Positions 24,121-37,093 of a DNA stretch of 64,000 bases are shown here, piece by piece. The DNA comes from Rhytidiadelphus loreus (lineage: Eukaryota > Streptophyta > Bryopsida > Hypnales > Hylocomiaceae). Where the stretch lies: positions 5,022,001 through 5,086,000 of the forward strand of contig OX344764.1 in assembly GCA_947034895.1 (NCBI GenBank), in the 5' to 3' direction. Both the position numbers and the translations under genes were made by a program. Position 1 is the first letter of the stretch. Each line of letters opens with the position of its first letter. The notes beneath the pieces are model-generated. The model saw only the letters and a list, made by a program, of their open reading frames with translations. It did no database searches and was not told the origin of the DNA.

Positions 24121-25029
24121 TGTGGTACTCTAGATCTAAGATGCAATGACATCAATTTGTGCTCTCTAATATCCTAAGCAAATTGTGCACTTTCACTTCA
24201 CTTCTTTGAATTCCTAAGACTTCCTATAAGACCTCGTTGTGCCATTTCTGGAAGTAGAAGTTGGAATCCTAATTAAAAGATTGTCCATGCACTTGTTTTA
24301 AAGTTGGAGGAACAACTGCCAAGTTATGGGAAGATTTTTTTAAGAGGCTTTATTGGAATTCATTTTCCTTAATATAAAAAATTATTATAGTTTCCTAAAG
24401 AGACGGCTAAATACATCTGAAAGAATGCCATCAAAATTTAAAATTGCTTTTATGGCATCACTATATTGAATCCAGCTGTTTGTAAAACGGAGCCTTCTAT
24501 TTTATGGGCCTAATGAAATTGTGCACAAATCATTTGCATTAAATTCAGTATCCATTGTACATTGAAATTCTCAACTCTCCAATAATTGCACTTGAATTTT
24601 GGATTAAGCTCTATACTAATTCAAATATGAGCATAAACCATACGTTATTTTCACCCCTTTCAACTAAAGAATACTTCAAAGCCACCCACTTAACACTTGA
24701 TTCTATGACTCCAAACAATTTGCTTCATTTTAAATACCTTCTACATTGTTTTACACGCTTTCATAGGGGCGGATCTAAATGCCCGAACTGTTCTCAAGCC
24801 CTTTACCTTAATAAGAATAGACACATAATCTTAAATGTGTCAAATATAGAATATGCAATTTCTACAACTTCAATTAGTTCATCAATTGTTGCTAAAGCTC
24901 CATGAAGGATCTCAGCTTCAATAGCCCTAAAGAATCTGAGGTCTAAGATATTATAGTTAGGATTGTTTGGAGATTGGCATCTCAATAATATGTTGAAACC
25001 GTCCAAATGTCATGCAACAAGAAAAGCAT

Positions 25030-25400
25030 CATCGTGATGGTCTAAATTCCTTAGCTAAGCCAAAAAATGATTGGAGTTCGAAATTACAGTACATTTTTGA
25101 GAAAAAAGTCAAAGAAAATTTATATCAAATTGAAAGTAACCTCACAGTTATGAAAATTCTTTTACATGCATATATTATAGGATGCAAACACTATAGGATA
25201 TGGAAATGGCAGATATTGCCAATTTTGAGAACATAGTCATGAAGAGCATTGTAGTGTAGACCATAATTATGTGTCATTGAATAATGATAAAATTTGATAG
25301 ACTATTGGCCCAAAGCTAAAATTGCAATTAAATAATCAATTTACAAAAAAATTCAAATTTTCAAAACGAATTATAAACTTCATTTTCTTTAGTTGGCTTC
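25030..25400. repeat. Dispersed repeat, copy A (partner at 41360-41700)
   Basis: Shares an ordered series of words with 41360-41700, including GGTCTAAATTCCTTA, CCATAATTATGTGT.ATT, TATTGGCCCAAAG.TAAAATTGCAAT.AAATAATCAATT and AAAAATTCAAATTTTCAAAAC. The orientation is the same. No ends were defined. Confidence 0.7.
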
Positions 25401-25790
25401 TATTTCATAAGAAATCAATTTTATCGCTAAAATTTACTTCTAAAAATTTGCACCTGGAGCTAGATACGCACAGGAAATGGAGAATACTGGAACGCAAAAT
25501 TGTTGCGGGGCACCTCAGTGAGCTTTTGCATATATGTGCATGCTATATGCATGCTATAGTATGAGTTTCTTCTGGCATCTCCTGTTGCAAGGAATTTCCC
25601 CTGGAATTTCCTTGAACAATGCATCAACCACAAATCTTTCAACCTTCACAATATCTACTATGGAGCAAAAAATGATGTACATTGTGAAATATCCAAGTCC
25701 AGAGAACTATCCACCAGATGTTAAAGAATGGCAGTGATTTGAATTCAATTCTTGGTTTAAGTTTGTAAAATGGCTTTGCTTGTTCGCCAT

Positions 25791-25881
25791 TCAAAGTACG
25801 TACAAGAATGGCAGTGATTTGAATTCAAGCAAAATGGCTTTTTGCTTGAATTCAAATCACTGCCATCAAAGTACGTACAAG
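25791..25881. repeat. Perfect 26-bp hairpin between 16-bp direct repeats
   Basis: Arms 25808-25833 and 25841-25866 are perfect complements (beginning ATGGCAGTGATTTGAATTCA) with a 7-nt loop. TCAAAGTACGTACAAG stands at 25791-25806 and again at 25866-25881. A partial copy of the arm (AGAATGGCAGTGATTTGAATTCAA) lies about 80 bp upstream near 25722. Confidence 0.85.
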
Positions 25882-26577
25882 CGTTTGATACAGCGCTATC
25901 AACATTCTATTCTATCGGACAGCAGAGCCACTTCGCCAATGGATCTGCTGTTATTTGTTACATGAACCTAAAATTGTTTTTGGCACCCAATGAACGGGAT
26001 CTTCATCTGTGGATACTTAAAGTACCTATCTTAAACTACACGTTGACATTTGAGAGCTCGAAAAAGACAATTTGCTCACCAATTCTTCTACAATATGTAC
26101 CAGCAATATATGCACATCTAGAAAAAAAGAGAGAAAATACAATAAGCACGGCAATGATGGTAATGGCGATATGCATGTGGAAAAGCAAAATATCTGTACA
26201 ACGGTTTTCCACTCGTAATCTGCACTCTGATGAATCTTGTTAATGTCGCAGGTTTTAACCTTGCAGCAAGCGTCTTCGAAGCTCAGTCCTGAACCCATCA
26301 CAACCCCAGAGAGCATAAGGAATTCGCAATCTTCAACTAAATAGCATACGTAATTTTACTGTCAAAGAATGATTCCCATGGCCCTTCAACTGATTCTTGA
26401 ACCTACCAACCTATTGCAACTCATGTTAACTTCTGTTTAGATATTGCACAAAATGACCCCGAAAATGACATTAAATATAAGCAAACCCCCCTGACCAAAC
26501 AGGACTCGGTGGGAACTTGGAGTATCATTGGTATGGCGCCGAAACACTTAAATCTAGAACTTAAATCAAAGCAGCCC

Positions 26578-28565
26578 TCAAGAAATTATGAGCAAGCTTG
26601 TGAGACACAGCAAGTGAAGGAAAGCATGGCACCTAATAGCCTGACGTTCGTATACAGTGTTGCCCAGAAGTCCACGGTTCTCCTCCGCACGTCTGACAAG
26701 GTAGGGAATCACCTCAGGAACAGGGCCGAAAGGTAGATACTTGCTCACTCTAAAGCCCGCTTGTGCCAATGACAGCGATAACACATCAGCCATTCCCTTC
26801 AGCTGTGCAAATTGCAATCTAGGATCTTCTCTCGATAGTCCCAACTCTTGGGCTTTAGCAGCCGCTTTTCGGCCTGAATTATAGTCCAGCAATCAGAGAG
26901 CTCAATAGTTTGTCAATCGTCCTCAAGTTGAAATCATGCCACAATGAACCAGAGCATAATAAACCACAATGACTTGTATTGCACAGTACACATAATCTCC
27001 TTGGTGAAGATGTAAGAATTCCTTGGATACACTCAACATGCAGGGAATAAAATAAGGAAATACTTTGCTCACATAGCAGCTACAATCACTCACAACAGAA
27101 AGTAAGAGAGAAGTGAACTTGACGTACCGGAATCCATGTTGTGAGTGGCAATCACCACTGCCCCATCCCCATTAGCTGCTTGCTCCAGCATGAATGCAGC
27201 ACACAAATTGTAGCACCGGTGTGTCCCTTCAATATTGGAATGAATCGGAGAAGGAACGCGCGAAGAAGATGCCAGTTCTTTTTCTCGAGATATGTAAGCC
27301 CCTCGAACAAGTTTCACACAATACGAAAGTCCCCGATCATGAGAACCTTTTACTGCAAGGTTAAGTCGTGAAAATGAATCCTTCAGGTATGCCTGAATAG
27401 TTCCGTAAATGATTGGATGAGCACCTTTGTTGAATTCAGCCGCAGCTGCGTGAATGATATAATCAATTGCTGGCTGAACGGATGAGTACTCCGCATCAAT
27501 CAGCAGAGGTAAACCTTCCTGTTCACAAGCCTTGCATAGTTCCGACAGACGATCATGAGCAAGTGCCAAGTCTATTTCTTCTTCTTTCGTAAGAGGCTCC
27601 GGGGGCGAAGTTACATGGTAAGTGGGACTATCTTCGGCCAGGAAAGGGATCACGTCCTGCTTCCATGGCAGCTTGAATTCCTTGTGCACATGCTGCCATC
27701 GGAGTAGATTGCTAACTCTCTCTAAAAGTTGGATCGGGCAAATGGCGGAAATCTTCACACATGAGGTGCTCACCTGCAGAACGATCGCGCAAAATCTCGA
27801 GCACTCAGACATTGATTCAACTCGATAATGCGAGGGAATACAAACACAACGATACATTCTACATTTCTACAAATGTAACAAACTCGTCAAAGCTCAAGAT
27901 TTTAGGAAGTCGGATAAAGAAAATGGCACATGATAACGGCAAGGATCTGAACTCAAAGTACAATCAGCCAACTTTCCAGATTTGACGAAATATCAGATAA
28001 AGAACAAAACGAAGCCTTATTCTAAGAGAAGATCACGTCCGCTACTTACCGATCCTAGAGGAAGTTGGCTAGTCTGCTGGACCACTTGAACGAATTTCTC
28101 GAGGTTTTCATCGCAAGATTTGTTGTCTGTTGCATCTTCCGAACCGTAATCCAAAACTCCTCGTAGCCCCAGTTCCCACATTCTTTGCAATGTCCTCGAG
28201 GCTTCCTCGACATTCTCTCCGGCACAAAAATGGGAATAAGCAGTCCGCCTCACCACGTAATTTACAGGCACATGGACCAGGGCATATCTCATCATGGGAG
28301 AAGTAAGAACCTTCAAGCTCAAATCCACTACTGGCTCGTACGCAACCAGATGTAGATTTAAAAGTGTCCTTCCAAGCTCCTTCGAGCTGAAGCCAGCAAA
28401 GATAGCCTCGCCATTCTTCGCTTGCAGCAAGACGTCAGACGTGTCTTCCGTGGTCGTAGGAGGTGAGTTGAATGTTGTCACTCCTCTGGCAAATAGAGGG
28501 CTCCTTGGCAAACTTTTGGACAAATATCCACGCTGGAAGAGAACCTGGCTGTTGCGCCATGCCAT
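26578..28565 (-). CDS. ProDH: Proline dehydrogenase (mitochondrial), 3 exons
   Basis: FAD-dependent inner-mitochondrial-membrane enzyme that oxidises proline to pyrroline-5-carboxylate, the first step of proline catabolism. Exons are 28565-28050, 27773-27128 and 26873-26578. They join with GT..AG borders and matching phases to 485 codons plus TGA, close to plant homologues of about 500. The N-terminus (residues 1-36) is rich in Arg and Ser and free of acidic residues, like a mitochondrial presequence. Exon 2 carries the barrel core: LLIDAEYSSVQPAID, NKGAHPIIYGTIQAYLKDS and KLVRGAYISREK. Exon 3 carries the FGPVPEVIPYLVRRAEENRG block, whose RRAEEN is the substrate- and flavin-contacting motif. 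The last 28 residues beyond it do not look conserved, so the C-terminal end is less sure. Confidence 0.93.
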
Positions 28566-30490
28566 GGAAGGTCAACACACTCTTGAAAATCAGAAGAGTT
28601 GTATAGAATCCTCCTTGACGAGACGAAACTGCTGTCAACATTGACACGATCATGGTCAGCTCCATCTGTCAAACATTTGGTCTGGAAACATTTGGATACC
28701 GAAAAGAGAGAACGAGCAAGCATCATATCTGCCATTAGAATTGAATTGATAAATGATTCTGCTCTCCGAATAACTAACAATCCGAACACTAAAACACTAA
28801 GGGTTCGATAAGCGAAATAAGTGTGACACAATATGTACCGTTGTATTGATAGCATTGAAACAAAAATGAAGTTCTCAAGAGACGACCTTTCGCGAATGAG
28901 AGCCAGTTTCGGTGGAGATTAAAATCCAGTGACAAAATTTCCAAATAGCCTTGTCCAGCAGAAAGCTAAGCATTCTCCCGTTGGTGTAATGTAGCACAAA
29001 ATCTCTCAAAAGTTCCATCCACACTGAAAAGCAAAGCGGATTTCGAAACAGAACTAGCAAACAAGGAGGAGTACAGGGAAGACATCTGGTGTCTTTTCCC
29101 TTCATCTCGTCTGTAGCTGATGCGACGAAGAAAGTTTTAAATCTAAACGAAGAGAATATTTGCTTGTCCACACGTACAGATGCGCTGCAATTCTCCTGGC
29201 ATTCATTTCGAATGGAGGCTACAGACGAGATAAAGGAAAAAAATAGTCACAGAGTCTCCCTCCTATTCGTTAATCAGTAACAGCTTATCTCAATATGCAC
29301 GTTTAGGTTCAGGCGCAAATTTCGAGCGATTAATTAGCAGTACCAATTGCGGAACTTCGCAGAGATAAATTGGCAAGAAAAGAGAATGAAAAGAAGACAG
29401 GAAGGCGCGCATCTTTCACAGACGTTTGCTCCAAGATCAATTATCCACCGCTCTACTTCGCAATAATATCAGCAACAAGGGAAAACCGTATCCCTCACAA
29501 ACCTGAACAGATTAAATCCCTGGAAGACGTACTTCAGACCGCTCTTCCACTGAAATCCACAGAAACAGGTACTTCCGGGCGACCCGCACGTAACTTGTCC
29601 AGCAGTTCTTGCTATCCACAGAATTCCCCTCTAAAGAATCACAGCACAATGTTTTCTCCTCCCAATCCCACTGGTAAAGGCCAATTCAAGAAAATCCAGA
29701 CTCAAAGCTTCGCTTCGCCCAAATTTCAAAAGCGTGATCTCGATGAGAATCTCTTCAACTGAAGAGCACCAGAAGATACAAACGAAATGAAAATCCGTCT
29801 CACAATATCAGAAAAACGCTTTCTCTACGCAATTGCACTGGCGAGGCAAGAAATAATACACTAACGAAGCTCGCAATACAGGATCCCGGTCCGGGCCTCC
29901 ACTGCACCAAATTTCACAGGAATGGTCTCGATGAGAAGCTTTCCATCTGGAGAACAATAAAAACGAAAAAGCAGAATGGAACGCGGACGTTTACTAAGAT
30001 CAGGACGCGGGGCACAAGTGAGAATCGCATTTGCTCAAAGGTGGTGGCATTTGACACACGATCTGCGACGACGGTGTGACAACCGGCACGGCCATGGGTA
30101 CCGCACACACGACTGGTGGGTGTGAGTGGCTTGTCGCCGTGTGACAGCGTGTCGATGTAAGTGCAGATTGGCGCAGGTCCTTTGGAGCGGAAGTGACGGG
30201 TCCCGCTGGCATTCCACGTCACGGCTTATGCTGGCCAACCAGATACACATCAGTTTTGACAGTGACACTGCTACCGTTCTTAGCGGTTGGCTTTTGGATG
30301 AAAAGCCTTCAAGGACATGCGTTTGTCGGCCAACGAACGGAAATAACCGGTGGCCATGAAGGAAAAGTCATAATTGACCCATAATTGACACTAACACCAA
30401 CTGAGCACGCTTACTACTGTTAACCTTTGAAACGATGTTGTTTTTTGTCTAATGGATGACAAAGAATCTTTCTATGTAGAACAGAAGTAT
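28566..30490. other. Upstream region of proline dehydrogenase; no second gene established
   Basis: About 28566-29300 probably holds the 5' UTR and promoter of the minus-strand proline dehydrogenase. A plus-strand ORF at 29370-29762 (130 codons, Ser/Lys-rich, no motif) and overlapping minus-strand frames at 29914-30268 are not assignable. Local similarity between 29719-29770 and 29907-29957 suggests a decayed duplication. Confidence 0.4.
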
Positions 30491-30496
30491 AATTAC

Positions 30497-30920
30497 GGGT
30501 AGTCACACCTTCTTCACTTGGCACTTGGAGAATGGAAAATGAAAATGTGGCGGCTTGGGATTGGCTTCAGGTTGGTAGAATATACTTAGTTGGATATATC
30601 TTCCACACTCCTAGTCTTCACCTCCGGAGGTGAAGATTGGGAGTGCGGAAGATATATCCAACTAAGTATATTCCTTTGTGCCCTACAATTTAATCTTTCC
30701 ATGCCACTTTTACCTTTGTTGTTGCCGATTTCTCTCCAACTTTACATCTAATATTAGATTTTGGTAAATGAATTTTCCACTTTTTTCATTCTCCACTCTC
30801 AACACATCTTTTAGGGGTGTCACACCTTCACCCACCACGGCTCCCATTGGCTCCTCCAAACCCTCCCCAACTTCTCATTCTCCATTCTCCAAGTGCCAAG
30901 TGAAGAAGGTGTGACTACCC
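30497..30920. mobile_element. 424-bp MITE with about 49-bp terminal inverted repeats
   Basis: The left end 30497-30545 starts GGGTAGTCACACCTTCTTCA. The right end 30872-30920 is its inverted copy with about two mismatches. No open frame of note lies inside. An inner palindrome (30578-30673) is present. I see no clear target duplication at the ends, so the superfamily is open. Confidence 0.85.
30578..30673. repeat. Near-perfect 96-bp palindrome without loop
   Basis: Two 48-bp arms meet at CCTCCGGAGG. The outer ends are GAATATACTTAGTTGGATAT and its complement. About three mismatches occur. It is nested inside the 424-bp MITE and could be a second insertion. Confidence 0.85.
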
Positions 30921-33900
30921 CTATTGTTCATTCTTGAAATTTTCTACAAAAAGAGGGATCTTGCACAATAGTTTGACTTTCAATGGGTATTTTGGGTTTT
31001 TTTAAAAGTAGATGATGTCACACAATACCAAAAGGAATGATTTCCACAATCACCAGCCTAACATTTAAGGATTAACACATATAATTGGCATTGGGTCCTA
31101 AACTCCTCATTAGGATTTATTTATTCTATTCCCTCGACAGAGACTATGGCATGGATCCTCTGGTTTCTAAATTCAGAATTTCCAAATACTATCTACAACC
31201 TCATTCACAATGCGGTTAGGATTTGATTGGAGTAAACAGAGCCTTAGGGTCACATTGTTATTGTCGTTATCGAATATGCTCTTGCAATGATACTATTTGC
31301 AAATATTGTAGTTGTGGAGGTTTAGGATTGGGATATAAAGTGAATTATATCTACCCCCTAAATGCCCAAGACATTATATTGGGGTGCTTGGAAAGCTTGG
31401 AAAGGTGGTTTTCTAATTTATTGGTTCTTTCTTTTGGACATGGACTATAGCATTGAATCTTGCATAGAAGATGGTTTTTGAATCCAAGTTTCTCAATCCT
31501 ATCTACAACCACATTTACACTATACAATGTAATTAGGGTTTGGTCAAATGGGAGTTCCAATTTTTTTTTAATCTTTTATTTGTTTATTTTGCTTGCATGT
31601 CATTGATTCAATGTTTTCTTTGTTTGATTTCCCCATTATTCACTATCAATAAACTAATATTGTTGTTTACATAAGACAAAACTTCATAGTCACACACTCT
31701 TGTTTTTTTTATTCCCACAAGTAGTGACCTTGTCTTTTGTGGATAGTGAGGCAGAGGTATCCACCCTTATGACAATGGGATTGATTTTTTATTTTATTAC
31801 CCCACTTAACAAATTTTCTTTACACTAGCCACTCCCACACATACTTGTATTTTTGATGAGCAATTTATTTGGCAAACGATATGGGTTATATCAACACATT
31901 CAATATGTATTCAATATATATACAATATTCAGTACATATTCTATATATATTCAATATACACTATGTATACAATATTCAATATATATTTTGTATTAAATCA
32001 ACGGCATTAAGGGGGGGTCAATTTATTTTTATTTTAAATCAACAGCAAGGGAAAAAAGGAGGGGATGGCAAGAGTGGTACCCATCTTTTGAGTATATGTA
32101 TGTATGTACCCGTCACTCAAAAGATACATGTACTAATTTAATAGGCCATAGCATGAATAATTAGTGAAATTATTATTTTTTTCCTCACTCCATAGTGATT
32201 TTTGGTTGTATCTGTTAACAATTTATAGTTTCCATTGCTCAATTGTACGATATGTTCGTCTCTCATTGCAAATTGATGGCAATAGATATGGTGTTGCACC
32301 CATATTTTGTGTTAATTTAAGGATTCAAAATTGTAACATTTTCATACCCCCAAACTGAGACCCCATCATTTCATCACTTTTCAACAAAATTTTGTGCCAA
32401 AACCCCTGGTCCTCATGGAAAGTAAAAGAAGATTCCAAAGTATTTTAGCAAGCATTATTTGAACACCGTATAAATAAGTCATGAAATTTCTAAATATTAT
32501 TAACTCTGGGCTCTCCTATTATTTCTATAGTATATCCAAAATTGATGCTAGGCTCCCCCTAGACTCTCATTTTCTCATTGTGTTCATCAATATCTAAGTT
32601 TCATTGTGTTTTTTCGGTTCAAATGTAGGTAACGTAATTTGGGCAATGATGATTATGGATGCTTATTCCTTGTATGATTTGCTTGAGGTTCATTTTTTTA
32701 ACCCTTGAATGTTCAAACATCCATGGTGTGGTTGAAGAATGTTTCAAAAGGAACATTTTATGTAAATAATTTTTTTGAAGAAGCTTATAGAAAAATTGTG
32801 AAAAATATCAATAGAAAAAAAATTAAACATTCTACATGAATCAATTATATAGATGTTTTGGATGAATTGAAATCGTTTATTATCAATTTTATAAAGTGAC
32901 AAATACCATTTTGGTTCAAATGCTTAGTGATTAAATGAACTCCTAAATCAAAACTTTAGGTCAATGATTGAGCAACCATTAGATGTTTTTTCGGACCTCC
33001 AAAAGATTAAAGGTTCTAATGTTGTGAGAACCCAAGGAACGTCACAGCTAGCCTAACACCTCAATGGTTCTACGTGGTGAGAGGGTGCTAGCACATTTAT
33101 GAATTTTAAAAAAAAAATTAAACTTCTTTTTTCAACTTCTTTTTGTATTTGAAGAATTTAAAAATAAATAAATGAATAAATAATTTGAAACTTTTTTTTG
33201 GACAGTTGACTGTCCTTCACTGCGGGGTGAACAGTGAAGAAGAACAACCCTCAAACGGTCTCTTGAAGGCCCAAAAAAACATCTAATTTTTCTATATATA
33301 ACAAATAAAAAAGATACAAAATAACTAAAATATATCAATTAAATAACTAGTTTATAGAAGGGAATTACAAATATTGATTGCTCTAGCTCAATTTCTTCCA
33401 AGATAGCTAAATCAATAATTTTATCATCATAAATGGACACATTGTGTTTAGTAGAAAATTGCAAAGTCATGGCAAATTGGCAATTGAATAGAGGCTTTAA
33501 GTTTTGGAAGTAAGTTGGATACCAATTTCAACTCTCTAGACTACATTTAGACAAAACAGAAAATACTTTATTCCTATCAAGATTTCGATTTATCTGGTGT
33601 AAAAGTATCCTAAGTGATTATTTTTAGTTGTTTTTTCTACTTCATACAATGTTTTCAAGCTCCCAAAAAATAAAATTCAAAATTTTATATAAATAAAAAA
33701 TTGAATTATTTTTCAAGTAGTGGTGGTTTTACTATCAATTATATATATTCTTTCACCAAACAAAGTTAAAATCTAATTTAGACAATTACAACACATTTTA
33801 AACTTTAAAAAAATACGAAATATCTTTGATAATTTTTCATATACAAATACCTCAAAAATAATTAAGTGAAGTCAAATAAAACACTTGACATAGGTAACAT

Positions 33901-35937
33901 AAATAACATTTACACGGACACAACAACTTCTCTTGCGATACAAACTTTTACAACACATTTGATTTTTGCCTCATACTCTTAGTTGTTTTGAGTTATGGTA
34001 GCATATTGAGAAATTTGTAGATCCCAAACCACTACTTGATCTATATGTTTATTTGATGCATTCTCTCTATTCCCTTAACATTTAAAGATTTTGGACAAAA
34101 TTTAGATTTGTCTTCGCTAATATATGACCTTCTTCAAGTTTTTAATTTTAAATTTGTAAAGAAGATATTAATGTTTAGCAATATCAATACTATCAAATTT
34201 GAAAAAGTATGTAATTACCTTCATCAAATTAATTCAGAATTAATCCTTTGAAGATACACCAAAATAATACTTTACATTTTAAATAGTTGAATTTTCATAT
34301 GATAAGGTGAAGTTATGGAGTTGTATAGTATGGTGTACCAATTTTTGGGTTTCAATGCACAAATGCTCACTGGAGTTCAAAACTTTGAAATTCACCTTGG
34401 GGTTTGGAAATATAACTTTAAAGTGGACTATCATTTTTCAATACAAACTATGTACATACAAAAAGTGCAAGCATTCATTAAAAAAAAACTAAGTTTTATT
34501 CCACTTACAAACTTGAAATTTCAAAGTTTTAACTTCCATGCACATCAATGTATTGTGACGAAAAAAATATTACACCTTAGCTTACAAACACCCAATATTT
34601 AGACTTGCCCAAGTGTCACTTTTTTATTGTAGAAACTTGTTTGACATAGCTCTTGAATATATATATATCTTGAGAGAAACCCTTTGTCGTGACCCTTGTC
34701 ACAACCTTTAATGGATGAATGCATTGATAGATGAAAGAATTTATGATGATTGTGTCATGACCTTTGATGGATGAATGCATTGATGTATGCCCCAAATATG
34801 GTGCTTTGGGCATTTAAGGTTAATAGTGTATAATTTTTACACATAGATTTTTTTTTATAAAACATTACATGTGACCCTTAGTATATTTTTCAATGCATGC
34901 CAAATTGCTATTTGGGTTGATGATAAATACATCCATCTGCGATAGAATTCTCGAGAAGCCGGCACACAAATTCTTTCAAAAATTTGACAACACTTGGCTC
35001 CATATCCCATTCTTCGGCTCTAGCAAAGGTAAAGCATTACTTGGCACTTAAGGAAGCCCACTTGTAGGTCCCCAGTGTAGTTCTACTACTTGTTTGGTGC
35101 GGTTCATTGTCACTTATCTCTCTCTCCAAGGCTTTGCCTTCAACTTTCTGCCATTTGTTCTTGGTCTTTTCTTGGAATAAATTCCAGGTTAAAAAATTAG
35201 TAACTTGGTTAGGTTTTATTTCACTTCAAAGTGTTGTCGACATCAAAATTTGGTGCCTTGAGAATTTAGGGGTTAACCCTAGAGTGCCTAACGTCCAATT
35301 TCTAGATGACTAACAAATTGAAACTCAAGTTTCATTTTCATTACCTCTTGGATGAAAGTCATCCTTATTTGTGAAGATACTTTATCTAGTTGTTATCTAT
35401 CTAATGGCTAGATTTGATATTACTAGAGTACATATTTTTCTTAAATTACAAATGTGGATGTATGTCAAGTGGTTGACCAAGCCAAAATTGCATTGACTCT
35501 AGTTTAAAACTGGATTTGCAAAAATGAGTTCACACATTTAAACAACACTAAAATTTCAAAAAATCATTGTGTGAGGAGAATCTCATTTCAAATCCATTCC
35601 AAAAAGTTGTACTCCAAAAAATGATAATATTTTGCTTGTGATCAATTTTAGAAGGGATTTTGAAATTTTCCTTTCAAAATTTATAAAAAAAATATTGGTG
35701 ATAGCATTGGTGAATCTAACCATACAAATGGAATCTCCAACTCAAAATCTCCAACTTTTATTTGTATATGAATTCCAAAATATTCTTCCAAATAGTAATT
35801 TATGATGATTTTTTTCAAATCATGAATTCAACTATCGACGTTATGGGGGGATAAGTTTGTCTACTTTTTGTTATATGGTCATAATTTAGACCCCCATATA
35901 GTATGGCTCCACATGACCACAACCCACACCAAACTAA
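30921..35937. other. AT-rich spacer, no supported gene
   Basis: Contains AT microsatellite-like sequence at 31886-31990 (TATTCAATATATA-type units), diverged duplicated segments (about 31130-31240 and 31430-31555), two small hairpins at 33198-33238 and a short tandem unit (CCTTTRATGGATGAATGCATTGAT at about 34705 and 34760). ORFs here are short and motif-free. Confidence 0.5.
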
Positions 35938-36237
35938 AGTAGTATGTTCTAAACGCACCCATATTGTAAAAGTCATTATGATATAGAGGTACATTTTACT
36001 TTCTTCAATGACCAGTAGTGTACATTTCAAGAGGTGGTCGCTTTTAGTGACTACTGCATTTTAACTTAAAAAAATTTGTAACTAATTCCTTGAAGGTCCA
36101 AAAATTATGAAACCACTTGGATTAGATGCCAATTCCTTTTTTCTTCCGATGAAATTTACTAACAATTGTTTCAAGGAGTTTAGCTTCCCTAAAAAGGCAA
36201 TTAGTTCTTAAATGGTTGCTACAAGAACATACTACCT
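35938..36237. mobile_element. MITE of the TAGTATG family, TAA target duplication
   Basis: The left end AGTAGTATGTTCTAAACGCACC and the right end (complement AGGTAGTATGTTCTTGTAGCAACC) are inverted copies. TAA flanks both sides (35935-35937 and 36238-36240). The 300-bp body has no coding potential. Three-base TAA/TTA duplications are typical of PIF/Harbinger elements. Confidence 0.8.
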
Positions 36238-36260
36238 TAAAGTCCAATTTCCAGGGCTAA

Positions 36261-36782
36261 GGAGGATTGACCCGTGTATTGCCTTGTGTTTTATCCTACT
36301 AAAAACACTAGATTTTTTTATTTACTACATATGATAAAATTTGCAAATTTTGAATTCATATTTGCAATCAGAGGCCCCAAATTAACTGGATGACCCACAG
36401 AAATACCAAATTTAAAGATGCACAAAATGGGGGGCAATTTTTACATTTACTCTTCAATCAGGCAATGCATGGGGCAATCCTTCCTAGCCAATCTCCAAAG
36501 ACGGAACATTAAGAGGGCCAAGGAGGATTGATCCATGTATTTTATCCCTGCAGAAAACACTATAATTTTTTATTTGCCACATATGATAAAATTTGCAAAT
36601 TCTAAATTCATATTTGCAACGAGAGGTCCCAAATTAGCCAAGAGACATGTGGAAATACAAAATGGGATGGGTGGGTTTATTTTTACATTTACCCTTTGAT
36701 GGGGACAATACACGGGTCAATCCTCCCTGGCCAATCTCTCTCTCCAGAGAGAGACGGACGGGACATTGAGAGGGACTAATCA
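36261..36782. repeat. 261-bp tandem duplication
   Basis: Copies at 36261-36521 and 36522-36782 share GGAGGATTGA.CC.TGTATT, AAAACACTA, CATATGATAAAATTTGCAAATT and CAATCCT.CCT.GCCAATCTC in order at an offset of 261 bp. The second copy has picked up a CTCTCTCTCCAGAGAGAGA palindromic run. Confidence 0.8.
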
Positions 36783-36791
36783 AAGTTCCTG

Positions 36792-37093
36792 TAAGGTAAG
36801 GGGCAGTAAAAGTGACCCCTTTAAGAGCTGATTTGCATTTTGGGGGAAGCTAAACTGCTTTAAATAATTTTCAGTAAATTTTCGTGGTAAGAAAAATGGA
36901 ATTGGCATCTAACCCAAGTTGTTTCATATATTTTGAACCTTCATGAAATTGGTTACCTAATTTTTGAAGTTGAAAACACAGTGGTTTCTAAAAGCGACCC
37001 TCTCCTGGAATGTACACTTCTGAAACATGTTGGAGACAAAATGTACCAAATCGCTTTTAGAGACAGGTCGCTTTTACAGCCCCCCTACCTTTT
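36792..37093. mobile_element. Second member of the TAGTATG MITE family
   Basis: Internal sequence (CCCTTTAAGAGCTGATT.., TTTTCAGTAAATTTT, AAAAATGGAATTGGCATCTAA, GTTTCATAT.TTTTG.ACCTTCATG) matches the element at 55577-55880 along its length. The ends (AAGGTAAGGGGCAGTAAAAGTGACC and an inverted AAGGTAGGGGGCTGTAAAAGCGACC) are diverged family termini. The target duplication is not clean. Confidence 0.75.

Larger units (their letters stand above)
24200..26577. other. Spacer between transposon cluster and proline dehydrogenase
   Basis: AT-rich without a supported gene. It contains one copy of a dispersed repeat (25030-25400) and a perfect foldback (25808-25866). The end nearest 26577 probably holds the 3' UTR of the proline dehydrogenase gene. 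Confidence 0.5.

Noticed and set aside
29370..29762. 130-codon plus-strand ORF beside proline dehydrogenase
   Set aside because: No domain, Ser/Lys-rich composition, and no flanking splice or conservation evidence. It may be promoter or UTR sequence.
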